DNA from: Rhizobiales bacterium 2SD
Lineage (GTDB): Bacteria > Pseudomonadota > Alphaproteobacteria > Rhizobiales > Beijerinckiaceae
NCBI GenBank assembly: GCA_005502805.1
Contig: SCMY01000018.1
Location: 1 to 64,000 of the forward strand
Direction of reading: 5' to 3'
Length of the DNA: 64,000 nucleotides
The notes beneath the pieces are model-generated. The model was not told where the DNA came from, made no database searches, and saw only the letters and a program-made list of their open reading frames with translations. Positions 43,109 to 51,000 of this stretch are shown here, one piece after another. Each line of letters opens with the position of its first letter. Positions within the stretch are counted from its first letter, which is position 1. Both the position numbers and the translations under genes were made by a program.

Positions 43109-43540
43109 TCAGTCCCGCCTTGCTTTACGCCGTGCATTCTTGATCATGGCTGGCTCCTCCGTGAGAGCGTCGCGTCGGGTGGCCTTCTCATCCTCGCTGG
43201 CGTCCACGCCTATCAAGACCCGATCGGCAGCCTTATCCGCCTTTAGGCGGGCATGGTCTGCTCCCGCTTGACGCCGCTCCTCAGAGGCCGGCGCAGCTGG
43301 CGCGGCCGTCGCGCCCTTCCGAAGCCTCACTCCCGGCCCCTCGCCATTTTCGGGGACGAAGATAACGCCAGCGGCTTCCAGCGCCTTCTGGATCGCCGTC
43401 AACGTCGATGCCTTCGGATCGGCGGCGCCACGTTCGATATTGTTGAGAGCGGTTGTTGAAATGCCCGCGGCCTCGGCTAAAGCTGCCTGGGTCATGCCGA
43501 TCATGGCGCGAGCGCCACGGATTTGAGATGGCTGTATCAT
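43109..43540 (-). CDS. XRE-family repressor-like regulator
   Basis: The 143-residue protein has an N-terminal XRE helix-turn-helix: MIQPSQIRGARAMIGMTQAA then LAEAAGISTTALNNIERGAA. A segment DPKASTLTAIQKALEAAGVI with FVPENGEGPGVRLR is common in prophage XRE regulators. The C-terminal 60 residues are Ala/Arg/Asp rich. It diverges from the Tat-signal gene, and its promoter lies in the operators at 43560-43585. The start is probably leaderless. It is the likely lysogeny repressor of the element. Confidence 0.88.
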   Translation of the reverse strand: MIQPSQIRGARAMIGMTQAALAEAAGISTTALNNIERGAADPKASTLTAIQKALEAAGVIFVPENGEGPGVRLRKGATAAPAAPASEERRQAGADHARLKADKAADRVLIGVDASEDEKATRRDALTEEPAMIKNARRKARRD

Positions 43541-43546
43541 GTCATT

Positions 43547-43575
43547 GATATAGCGTCGGCTTGAATTTTTCTCAA
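43547..43575 (-). promoter_or_regulatory. Promoter of the XRE gene (TTGAGA-17-TATATC)
   Basis: On the minus strand TTGAGA (43575-43570) is followed by a 17-base spacer and TATATC (43552-43547). Transcription would start at about 43540-43541, which is the first base of the ATG. The transcript is therefore likely leaderless, as with the cI repressor of lambda from its maintenance promoter. Operator 1 overlaps the -35 and spacer. Confidence 0.6.
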
Positions 43576-43576
43576 G
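43560..43576. promoter_or_regulatory. Operator 1 (CTTGA-N7-TCAAG)
   Basis: A perfect 5-bp inverted repeat CTTGA-N7-TCAAG. An overlapping TCAAG-CGCG-CTTGA, with arms in the opposite orientation, follows at 43572-43585. Same spacing and half sites as operator 2 at 43618-43634. It overlaps the XRE promoter, which suggests autoregulation. Confidence 0.65.
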
Positions 43577-43617
43577 CGCGCTTGACGCCATCCGCAATTA
43601 ACGTTACCACAAGCCCA

Positions 43618-43634
43618 CTTGATAATTTCTCAAG
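43618..43634. promoter_or_regulatory. Operator 2 (CTTGA-N7-TCAAG)
   Basis: Second exact-arm copy, CTTGATAATTTCTCAAG, located 13 bases before the ATG of the Tat-signal gene, about where its transcription would start if TTGACG at 43582 is the -35. Repressor bound here would block the divergent gene. Confidence 0.65.
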
Positions 43635-43646
43635 CGGAGCCCTTCA

Positions 43647-43985
43647 ATGTCGAACACTACCGTTCCGGCAGCCGCCCCCGGCTTGCCTTCAATCACCGCC
43701 GTCGATCGCCGCACATTCCTCCGCGGAGTCGCCCCCGCGGCCGCTCTTGCCGTCGCGGCGGCGCCCGTGTCTGCAGCCGTCTCACCCGAGGAACAAGCCC
43801 GCCACGCCTGGCAGGAATTCTCTGCAGCTATGCGCGCGCTGACGGTCGACGCTGATGGCTGGACGATCACCGCCTCTGAAAATCGGCAACGCGGAAACCG
43901 CATGGAACTGCGGCGTGTCGAGATGTGCGTTGATCCGCTCTTCCCGAACTTGCGCGTCGAAAACCATCGCAAGATCGAGCTGTAG
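43647..43985 (+). CDS. Small Tat-signal protein on the island (112 residues)
   Basis: The N-terminus has a consensus twin-arginine signal: DRRTFLRGVAPAAALAVAAA followed by PVSAA, with cleavage likely near residue 48. The mature part is only about 60 residues (HAWQEFSAAMRALTVDADGW, TITASENRQRGNRMELRRVE). Twin-arginine export of so small a protein on a phage-like element is unusual. It is the only gene clearly under the operator pair. Function is unknown. Confidence 0.75.
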   Translation: MSNTTVPAAAPGLPSITAVDRRTFLRGVAPAAALAVAAAPVSAAVSPEEQARHAWQEFSAAMRALTVDADGWTITASENRQRGNRMELRRVEMCVDPLFPNLRVENHRKIEL

Positions 43986-44108
43986 ATCAGCGCTCGATGC
44001 CGCGGCCCTAGACCGGCTGCAGCTCTCCGGCGATCGTGCCGACAGTGAAAGGCCAGGCCGCTCCGGAAGGGGCGGCTTTGCCTGTAGAGCAACGGGGCTG
44101 AAACCGTC

Positions 44109-44324
44109 ATGACCGCAACCAACCGACGCCCGCCCTGGCCAGACGTGACCTTGGAGAATGTCCGCGAGGCTCTGATCATCGCGGCCGAGCTGGTAGACCT
44201 CTATGGCGAGAAAGCCCTTCCGTTGTTCAAGCGGCTTGAGGCTGAATATCATGAGATGCAGCGCCGAGGCTCCGCCATGGAGCGGGTACGGCAGATTGCC
44301 CGCGGAGAGGTGGACCTTGATTGA
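44109..44324 (+). CDS. Small island protein, paralog B (71 residues)
   Basis: Shares the core VREALIIAAELVDLYGEKAL and PLFKRLEAEYHEM with the 99-residue protein at 42788. ATG follows GGGGCTGAAACCGTC. It is shorter at the C-terminus (MERVRQIARGEVDLD). Likely a duplicated element-specific gene; function unknown. Confidence 0.6.
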   Translation: MTATNRRPPWPDVTLENVREALIIAAELVDLYGEKALPLFKRLEAEYHEMQRRGSAMERVRQIARGEVDLD

Positions 44325-44629
44325 CCGCGCAAGCCAATTGCATCCGCCGGTGCAAGCCTGCGGGCCTCTCCGCTTGGAGGGCGCCCCGGCGAGCGGCATA
44401 GTCGACCGGGTCGGTGGATGACATGACGACAGAGTTTTATGCGCTGTTCGACATTGCAGAGGGGATTTCCGGAGCCTTTGCTAGGGTAGCATCGGTTGAT
44501 GGCGTTCTCCTCGTTATCAACGCTGAAGCTGGCCGGCCGCTGGCCCGCCTCTGCGAATGTGCCCCTGCTAATCCCTACGTAAGCGAGTAGACCGAGAAGG
44601 ACGAAGACACAGGCAATAGCCTCACCCAC
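44249..44629 (-). CDS. Possible third gene of the minus-strand cassette, small membrane-anchored protein
   Basis: A GTG preceded by GGGGGAG opens a 126-codon frame 27 bases after the stop of the four-helix membrane gene. It begins MGEAIACVFVLLGLLAYVGI, a strong membrane anchor, then a soluble part with several cysteines (CYPSKG, LCNVEQ, LCRHV). It overlaps the 3' part of the gene at 44109-44324 on the other strand, which weakens the case. If real, it would be the third component of the cassette. Confidence 0.3.
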   Translation of the reverse strand: MGEAIACVFVLLGLLAYVGISRGTFAEAGQRPASFSVDNEENAINRCYPSKGSGNPLCNVEQRIKLCRHVIHRPGRLCRSPGRPPSGEARRLAPADAIGLRGQSRSTSPRAICRTRSMAEPRRCIS

Positions 44630-44656
44630 TGATCTCCCCCGAGCTTGCCTTTAGCG

Positions 44657-45202
44657 CTAATCTTTGACCGCTTTACTGGAAGAGGAACGCATTGCCTCCA
44701 AACGCTGATCAGCCAGCGCCCGTTCCTTTTCCTTTTGCTCAGCTTGGCCGGCTGAATCAATAATCGTTCTCTGCAGCCTTACAATATCAAAATCCCTCCA
44801 AACGACATATGCCATTCTTGCAGCGCATAAAGCCAACAATCCACCTGCCACAGTAAGAATATTTCTGACTATATCTTCATGAAGGGCCTGCAAAGCAGGC
44901 TGCCCAGCCACTTGCAACCCAAGGAGTCCAGCCAACGCCATAGCTAAACACCCACAAATGATAACATACTCGAAGGTTACGTCCTCGATCTTCTGAGTGA
45001 GCGAAAGCCGTTGGCTAAGCTCGACGCTTTTCCAATCGAGGGTGGGCATACCTCGATTCAAGCGGACAAACACGGCCGCCATCATGATCGAAAGTACCGT
45101 GACGATCGCCTGCACATTGGGCAAAAATTGCTCAAGCGTGACGTATCGCCGGAAGATGATAGCTCCGGCCGCGATCAACACGAGCGTGCCGAGAAGCGTC
45201 AT
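44657..45202 (-). CDS. Four-helix membrane protein with C-terminal coiled coil, cassette partner
   Basis: The 181-residue protein has hydrophobic segments at about 1-19, 29-46, 78-97 and 114-133. A charged coiled-coil tail follows (RLQRTIIDSAGQAEQKEKER, ALADQRLEAMRSSSS). Between segments two and three lies a polar region (DWKSVELSQRLSLTQKIEDV). Its ATG overlaps the upstream stop by four bases, so the two are coupled. The local sequence is AT-richer than the rest of the island. A membrane effector of a two-gene defence or toxin system is a reasonable hypothesis; no known family was recognised. Confidence 0.7.
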   Translation of the reverse strand: MTLLGTLVLIAAGAIIFRRYVTLEQFLPNVQAIVTVLSIMMAAVFVRLNRGMPTLDWKSVELSQRLSLTQKIEDVTFEYVIICGCLAMALAGLLGLQVAGQPALQALHEDIVRNILTVAGGLLALCAARMAYVVWRDFDIVRLQRTIIDSAGQAEQKEKERALADQRLEAMRSSSSKAVKD

Positions 45203-46239
45203 GCTGCTGGAATCTTTCCGTCTCGAACGAAACGCGAGTACACCTCCTGTAACTGGTCCGCCACATTGTCAAAATCAAGGAAGTTACTCCCCTCCTGTGC
45301 GAGGTCGAACGGCATGCGGGTACGAAGAATCGCATCTTCGTCCGACACTTTTCCGTCCTTCCCTTCAACCTGGACTTTGCCCTCGGTCAGGTCGGCAAGC
45401 TCGTTGGCAAGGGCGCCCATTTGCTGCCGCGATTCCTGGGTCCGGCGCCCCCTGATTTTAACCGTAGCGTCGACAGCCAGGTATTCCTCAGGCCCAAGGC
45501 TCTCGACTAACGATTCGGTCCGAACCTCACCTAGAAGCGCTTTTACAACCGGCAATGCCTGAGCGAACTCGACCATTTTTTCCGACACCCGCCGCGCCGT
45601 CGAAACAGTTCGAGCACTATCCGCGGCTGCCGGCCGTACGGCCATCGGCTGGGCGGCGCGGCCACTTACTCGCAGGCTTTTGATGTCCCCGATATCACCG
45701 GCAACTTGCGATTTGTCGAACTCCGCCTGGATAGTGATGTCGGTGTCTGCCGGCAGCGCCCCACCGGCTCGCTTCAGCAGCCAATCAATATAATCTTTGA
45801 AATTGTCGGAACTCATCGACTGAGTTTTGACGAAAAGAATATGATCTCCAATCGCAAGCCAGTACAGCATTCCTTTAATAAATTGCGACCCCTTAGGTGC
45901 CGTGTTTTCTTGAAGATCATAAATTTGAGCGACAGTAATATTGGAAAGCTGGGCCTCTGAAGCCTGAAGTCGCAAAAGTGCTTGCAATCCACTACTTTGA
46001 ACTAGGCACATTTCTCCAAAAATAGCCCCTTGTAGATCAGCTATTTTGTTTAAAACAACTTGCTTACTATCATCTCCTCCAAGCGAGAAAACGCGATCCT
46101 GCGCACGCTTCCACAGCGTGATGCCCGCCCCGTCTTTACGGTCGAGTGCCGAGCGACAAAGCGCTTCAAGGTTTGATTTCGAGGGCGCGGGCTTGGCAAT
46201 GAAGCGACGGTAGTGAACCATATGATAGGCAGTCGCCAT
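45199..46239 (-). CDS. Soluble partner protein of the cassette (346 residues), unknown family
   Basis: Starts with ATG after GGGGATGGAAG, at MATAYHMVHYRRFIAKPAPS. The product is soluble, with a first part (about 1-110) rich in K/R, a middle region (GMLYWLAIGDHILFVKTQSM, SSDNFKDYIDWLL) that looks like an alpha/beta domain, and a C-terminal part containing VDATVKIRGRRTQESRQQMG. I know no close family. Coupled to the membrane protein and placed at the far end of the element, it fits cargo such as a sensor or nuclease-type component, but no catalytic motif was seen. Confidence 0.7.
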   Translation of the reverse strand: MATAYHMVHYRRFIAKPAPSKSNLEALCRSALDRKDGAGITLWKRAQDRVFSLGGDDSKQVVLNKIADLQGAIFGEMCLVQSSGLQALLRLQASEAQLSNITVAQIYDLQENTAPKGSQFIKGMLYWLAIGDHILFVKTQSMSSDNFKDYIDWLLKRAGGALPADTDITIQAEFDKSQVAGDIGDIKSLRVSGRAAQPMAVRPAAADSARTVSTARRVSEKMVEFAQALPVVKALLGEVRTESLVESLGPEEYLAVDATVKIRGRRTQESRQQMGALANELADLTEGKVQVEGKDGKVSDEDAILRTRMPFDLAQEGSNFLDFDNVADQLQEVYSRFVRDGKIPAA

Positions 46240-46522
46240 CTTCCATCCCCAGCGTCTCTTGTACAACTCTGAGTATGAGCAAGATTCTCTGCTGCGTACA
46301 AATGTTTCATCTAGGGCAGCTCAAAACTGTCAGCATTCCTGGATTAGGCGGCCGGCATTGTTAGGCGGCCTCGCATCGTGGTAGACGGCTCGCCGTGGGG
46401 GATGAGGAACCCGAGATTCACAGCCTCTCACAAAATTTGGTTGTTGGTATATTGGTGGTCAATCTGTCGCAGAGACGCGCAGATATGGCTTAAGTATCAA
46501 CTCATTAGTCCTTTATGTTGCC

Positions 46523-46540
46523 TCCTGCTCCGGGAGCCAG
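46523..46540. repeat. attR core, 18-bp copy of the tRNA-Asn 3' end
   Basis: Exact repeat of 30815-30832. It marks the right end of the element. The 280 bases to its left (46240-46520) hold no gene, but have a repeated TTAGGCGGCC at about 46344-46370 that may be arm-type integrase or excisionase sites. Confidence 0.93.
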
Positions 46541-46598
46541 CATTTTCGAGGGCTTGAGCGGCAGCCGCTTGGGCCCTTTTTGCTTTCCGGAGACGGAA

Positions 46599-47027
46599 AT
46601 GGTGCAGTCGGAGAGGCGAACGTCGGTGCTGCGGCTCTTTGGGCTCGAGCTTTCCATCCGCCGCTGGGCAGCCCTGGTCGGCTGGGCCGCGGTCGCCCTC
46701 GTCATCGTCGCGACCTTGTCCCCGATCGGCGCTCGCCCGCATATCGCGCATCTTGGACCGCAGATTGAGCGCTTCGCCGCTTATCTGGTCGCCGCGGCAG
46801 CTCTCGCCATCGCCTATCCGGGCCGCAAAGGCGTGATTCTCCTGTGCATCGTCGTCGGTGCCGCCGGGCTCGAGCTCGCCCAGCATTTCGAAGCGAGCCG
46901 GCATGCCCGCGCGCTGGACGCAGCCGTCAAGATCATGGGCGGCGTGAGCGGGCTTGCTGTCGTGACTCTGTGCGAGCGGCTCCGATCGAAGCGTGTCGCC
47001 CTTGCGGTAGCCCGTCGCCGGAACTGA
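46599..47027 (+). CDS. VanZ-like membrane protein
   Basis: The 142-residue protein has about four hydrophobic segments and the VanZ-like pattern LVIVATLSPIGARPHI and GPQIERFAAYLVAAAALAIA, then AAGLELAQHFEASRHARALD. VanZ-like proteins are small membrane proteins of uncertain role; some give low-level teicoplanin resistance. The start ATG follows GGAGACGGAA. It lies 58 bases beyond the element and was probably the original neighbour of tRNA-Asn. Confidence 0.8.
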   Translation: MVQSERRTSVLRLFGLELSIRRWAALVGWAAVALVIVATLSPIGARPHIAHLGPQIERFAAYLVAAAALAIAYPGRKGVILLCIVVGAAGLELAQHFEASRHARALDAAVKIMGGVSGLAVVTLCERLRSKRVALAVARRRN

Positions 47028-47284
47028 CCGCTCCGCGTCTCGCCCCGCCGTGGCTGTCTCGAGCAGCAGGCGGCCTAAGGGCTGAAACCGCCCGCCGTGC
47101 CCGGTATTGGGAGTGGCCGCACCGCTTCGACTCCGCGCTCCGTCACGATGCGCGTATACGCTTCGGCCAGGCACTCGTTCCGTATCGCCCGATGCCAGAG
47201 TTCCCGCCAGCTCGGCGGCGCGAGCACGATGAACATGTGCCGCCAGAGGCCGTCCTCCCGTCGGCACATGCATTCGCAAGCCCG

Positions 47285-47488
47285 CTACTGAACGATGTCG
47301 ACGGCCTGCCGACGGCAACGCTCATGCTCCTCATGGTCATTCGCGACATGTCGCCCCGCCAAATGCAGGATTCCGGTCGCGAAGATCGCGACGAACAGCA
47401 AAGGCAGACTCCAGGCGAGCCGACCCCGTCTGGGCCGAAGGCCAGGCCGATCAGATGTCTCACTCGCTGAAATCGGATCGCCGGTCAT
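47285..47488 (-). CDS. Possible small single-span membrane protein
   Basis: A 67-codon frame from the ATG at 47488 with a clear hydrophobic segment (LAWSLPLLFVAIFATGILHL) flanked by basic residues before and a His/Glu-rich tail after. No strong ribosome binding site. A further open frame at 47075-47269 on the same strand is not convincing. The rest of 47028-47525 holds nothing I can name. Confidence 0.4.
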   Translation of the reverse strand: MTGDPISASETSDRPGLRPRRGRLAWSLPLLFVAIFATGILHLAGRHVANDHEEHERCRRQAVDIVQ

Positions 47489-47525
47489 GCAACTCTGATC
47501 CCACGCATGCGACAGGTCTCAGCGC

Positions 47526-49409
47526 TCAGGCGCTGCGGCTGAGCTGCTGGAGCCGCATGACATTCAGGCGCGCCGCTGGAGCTTGCTCGCCGCCGATCTT
47601 GAAGGTCGCGACCAGACCGTTGAGGCGCTGGATCTGGTCCGAGAGCGAGGTCGCCGACGCAGCGCTCTCCTCCGCCAGCGCCGCGTTCGCTTGCGTCATC
47701 TCATCCATATGCGCGACCGTCTGGCTCATTTCGTCGATGCCGTTGGCCTGCTCGGCCGAAGCGGTCGAGATATCGGAGACCGTCGCCGAGACCCGTTTCG
47801 ACGATTCGACGATCCGGTCGAGCACCTCGCCCGCCTGCCGGACCAACGCGACGCCCTGATCGACCTTGACGCCCGATTCGCTGATCAGGGCGGTGATGTC
47901 GCGGGCCGCCTCGCCCGAGCGCTGCGCCAGGGTGCGGACTTCCGAGGCCACGACCGCGAAGCCCTTGCCGGCGTCGCCGGCGCGGGCCGCTTCGACCGCC
48001 GCGTTGAGAGCGAGCAGATTGGTCTGGAAGGCGATCTCGTCGATCACCGAGGTGATGTCGGAGATCTTCCGCGACGCCTGCTCGATCTGCGTCATCGCCG
48101 CGATCGCGTCGCCGACGATGGCCCCGCCCTGCTCGGCGATCTGCGTGGCCTCGCTGGCGAGCGTCGCGGCCTGCCGCGACGAGCCGGCCGAGGCCTTGAC
48201 CGAGGCGGCGAGTTCCTCGGTCGTCGCCGCTGTCTGCTCCAGCGAGGAGGCCTGCTCCTCGGTGCGCTTCGACAGGTCGTCGGCGCCCATATTGATCTCG
48301 CGCGCCGAGGTGCCGACCTCTGAGGCGGTGGTCTGGATCGTCCTGACCGTCTCCGCCAGCCGGTTGACGGCGCGATTGAAGTCGTCGCGCAGCTTCTGGT
48401 AGTCGGCCGCGACCTAGTCGCCGATCCGATAGGTCAGGTCGCCCTGGGCCAAGAGATCGAGCCCGTTGGCAAGCAGGGCGACGACCTGCTGCTGCTCCCT
48501 GGCCAGTTGCTCGCGCTCGGCCTCGGTGCGACGGCGCTCCGCCTCGTTCCTGTCGCGCTCGCCTGCAGCGGCCCGCTCCTGCTCGGCGCTCTGGGTTTCG
48601 AGGCGCTTCATCTCGAGTCCGTTCTCCTTGAAGACGAGCACGCTCCTGGCCATCAGCCCGACCTCGTCGCGGCGCCCCGCCCCCTCGACAGCGACCTCCA
48701 AGTCACCGCCCGCGAGCTTGTCCATGGCGCCGCGCAAGCGCGCCAAGGGACCCGTGATCGTCTTCGCCGACATCAGCAGCGCCAGGCCGACACCGAGCAG
48801 GATGCCGGCGAGGCTCAGCCCCATCATCAGCTTGGTGACGAAGGCGATCTCGGTCGACATGGCGTCGGAGCGCATATCGAGTTCCTTCAACACCGTCGTA
48901 TTGAGAGCCACGACTGCGTCGGTCAGCTGAAGCATCTGAGCATCGGCCTGCTCCATCAACGTCAGCGCCTCGTCGTTCTCGTCGCGAGCGCCAAACTCGA
49001 CGACCTTGTCGAGATTGATCTTGATTGCGTCCACGGTGGCGATCAGTCGGTCATACTCAGGCCTCTTGCCCGGCAGCTTTGCCGCTGCGTCTGCCAGGCG
49101 GGTTGCGGCCGTCTTATGAGCTTCGCCCAAGCGAGCCAGCGCGTCGGCCTGCCCCTTTGTGCCGGCCGGATAAGCGATCACCTTGTAGGCCTGCGCCAGC
49201 ATGTCGTTGACACGCCGCGCCGCACGTCCGGTCTCGAAGATTGCGGGAGGCGCCGAATCGAGCATCTCGCCATAGCTCGCATCGGCGTGATTCATTTCCC
49301 GGCTGATGAAGAAGGACGCAGCCAGGCCGATCAGGCCCACTGCGGTGACTGCTCCAGCGATCTTCGTGCCGATCCGGATATTGCTCAGATTGAAAGAAGC
49401 GATATTCAT
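47526..49409 (-). pseudogene. Methyl-accepting chemotaxis protein split by an in-frame amber codon
   Basis: One continuous frame of 628 codons: TM1 (about 14-34), a four-helix-bundle sensor region, TM2 (about 190-212), HAMP (KTITGPLARLRGAMDKLAGG), then ...GDLTYRIGD at codon 331, TAG at codon 332 (48416-48414), and [16 protein letters not shown]... into the signalling domain. The highly conserved hairpin tip [20 protein letters not shown] and [12 protein letters not shown] are present. There is no frame change, so a single base change (for example GAG to TAG) accounts for it. A downstream ATG at 48290 could restart at [13 protein letters not shown] to give a soluble 254-residue signalling module. 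Confidence 0.85.
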
Positions 49410-49978
49410 GCCTTCAGCCCCATAGTGTCATGGCGAAAGCAAATCATTACAAAGTAAATGAATGAATGATCTTGATATATGATAAAAAATACCCGCCATC
49501 AGCGCGGGGGCAGCCAATGGCAGGGCAGGTATAACTCCATTAATTTCTGTTGCAAAGACAACAAAAACTCAAAACGACTACACTTAAGCTTGACAATCGG
49601 CGCGCGACGGGAGGAATCGCAAAGCCGAATGCCCAACGGAGCTACCTTGGCAAACTGGGTAAATCCCTGCCTTGTGCGTCGCCCACGCTTTGGGAAGGGA
49701 CCGCCCCAGTTTGCCGATTCGATCATCGGGGAATGGCAAGGCACGCGCTATCCGGAAAGCGAAGACAGGTTATCCAGAAAACGAAATCCGTGCATTGTCA
49801 GACGATTATGCTTCACCGCTGAGACACGGACGAGGCGCCTCGTCCACCGCGCACCACAGCCAAAGCTTCCAAACGCCCCGATTTCGCCACATTTATTGCG
49901 AGATACGACTAAAGTCGTTCGCCCCGACATTCTTGATTCTCCGCACCGACCGTGCGGCATGGAAGCAGCGAAGGTTGC
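49410..49978. other. Intergenic region, 570 bases
   Basis: No convincing gene. The first 160 bases are AT-rich, with several TTGATA and ATGATAA-type words, and should hold the MCP promoter. The remainder shows short open frames with poor codon use. The final GAAGG precedes the AraC gene ATG. Confidence 0.5.
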
Positions 49979-50986
49979 ATGACGCAGCGTGCGGGCGCGC
50001 ACTATCCTGGCGACGACGAACAAGACGACTTGCTGGCGCGTCATAATCAGTTCGAGACCGACAATGCGGCCGCCGCCTGCCGGCAGACCATTCTCTTCGA
50101 GCGCCAGGATTTCCTCGAACCACTCGACCGGGAGCAGCCATTCAGCATGTCGATCAACTCCGTGTTGCTCGACGACGTCCGCATCAGCGCCGTGAGGACC
50201 AGCGGCCACCGTGTCCGCCTCGTCGAGGACCAGAACATCAGCCTGCTGCTGCCCTGGACCAAGACAATCGAAACCGACGATATCGGCCGCCGCATCGCGG
50301 CGAATACGGAGTCGATGCTGATCCCGACGCCGGGGCCGCGCACGACCATGTGCGAATCCGGCTATCTCGGGCTGGTGGTCCAACTCCCGCTGACGCGGCT
50401 GCGCAGCGCAGCGGCCGTCAACCCTGACGATCGCTGGCGCCCGGACGGGCAGGCTCCGGGCGTGGTGAGCGTCACCACCGGGCAAGGCGCGGCGCTCGGC
50501 CGTTATCTTCGCCATCTCGCCTACGAGCTCGACCAGTCGGATGCGCTGCTCGTCGCGCGTGGCGCCGCCAATGCCGCGGCGATGATGGTGACCGAGCTGC
50601 TCGGCTCCGCCTGGCAGGAGGCGATGGCGGGTGACGAGGCGCGCATCAGGTCGGCGGGCCTGTTCCAGGTCAAGCTCGCCGAAGAGATCATGCGCGCGAC
50701 ATCCGACGAGGCGCTCTCGATCGCGGCGCTCGCCGCCAGGGTCGGTGTCAGCACCCGCTCGCTGCAGCTCGCCTTCCGCCAGTATCGTGGTGCCGGGCCA
50801 CGCCAGATACTGGAGGAAGTCCGGCTCGACGCCGCCCATGCCAGGCTGCTCTCCGCCCTTCCGGGCGACAATGTCACCCGGATCGCACTCGACTGCGGCG
50901 TCACGCATCTTGGCCGCTTCTCCGCGCGCTATCGCTCCCGCTTCGGCGAGTCTCCCCTCTCGACCCTGCGCCGCCGCCGGAGCTGA
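49979..50986 (+). CDS. AraC-family transcriptional regulator
   Basis: A 335-residue protein with an N-terminal sensor half of the AraC-binding-like type (RISAVRTSGHRVRLVEDQNI, SLLLPWTKTIE) and a C-terminal AraC DNA-binding domain. The first HTH is LSIAALAARVGVSTRSLQLA; the second includes NVTRIALDCGVTHLGRFSAR and YRSRFGESPLSTLRRR. It converges on a GST gene 15 bases away. Effector and targets are unknown. Confidence 0.9.
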   Translation: MTQRAGAHYPGDDEQDDLLARHNQFETDNAAAACRQTILFERQDFLEPLDREQPFSMSINSVLLDDVRISAVRTSGHRVRLVEDQNISLLLPWTKTIETDDIGRRIAANTESMLIPTPGPRTTMCESGYLGLVVQLPLTRLRSAAAVNPDDRWRPDGQAPGVVSVTTGQGAALGRYLRHLAYELDQSDALLVARGAANAAAMMVTELLGSAWQEAMAGDEARIRSAGLFQVKLAEEIMRATSDEALSIAALAARVGVSTRSLQLAFRQYRGAGPRQILEEVRLDAAHARLLSALPGDNVTRIALDCGVTHLGRFSARYRSRFGESPLSTLRRRRS

Positions 50987-51000
50987 GACCGGCAGGCGCG

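Larger units (their letters stand above)
30833..46540. mobile_element. Integrated phage-like genomic island (about 15.7 kb) in tRNA-Asn
   Basis: Bounded by the 18-bp repeat in tRNA-Asn and its copy at 46523. It carries a P4-type integrase at the tRNA end, two AlpA-like HTH proteins, an XRE repressor, a prohead-type S49 protease, a tail chaperone-like gene, a tape measure protein and a minus-strand cassette near the right end. No terminase, portal, major capsid, tube, baseplate or lysis gene is recognisable. Open reading frames are intact and closely spaced, so this is not an obviously decaying prophage. Phage satellite or stripped prophage are the two readings. Confidence 0.88.

Noticed and set aside
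44657-46239. Assignment of the cassette to the Kiwa system (KwaA four-helix membrane protein and KwaB)
   Set aside because: Size and membrane topology are similar, but I see no DUF4868 features, the gene order is reversed, and I cannot run the search that would support it.
30833-46540. Interpretation as a gene transfer agent cluster
   Set aside because: GTA clusters encode capsid, portal and terminase and are not integrated next to an integrase with att repeats.
47075-47269. 64-codon minus-strand frame after the small membrane ORF
   Set aside because: No ribosome binding site, no recognisable features and no support from spacing.
49479-49982. 167-codon frame upstream of the AraC gene
   Set aside because: Codon use and composition look non-coding, it overlaps the AraC start, and no motif is present.
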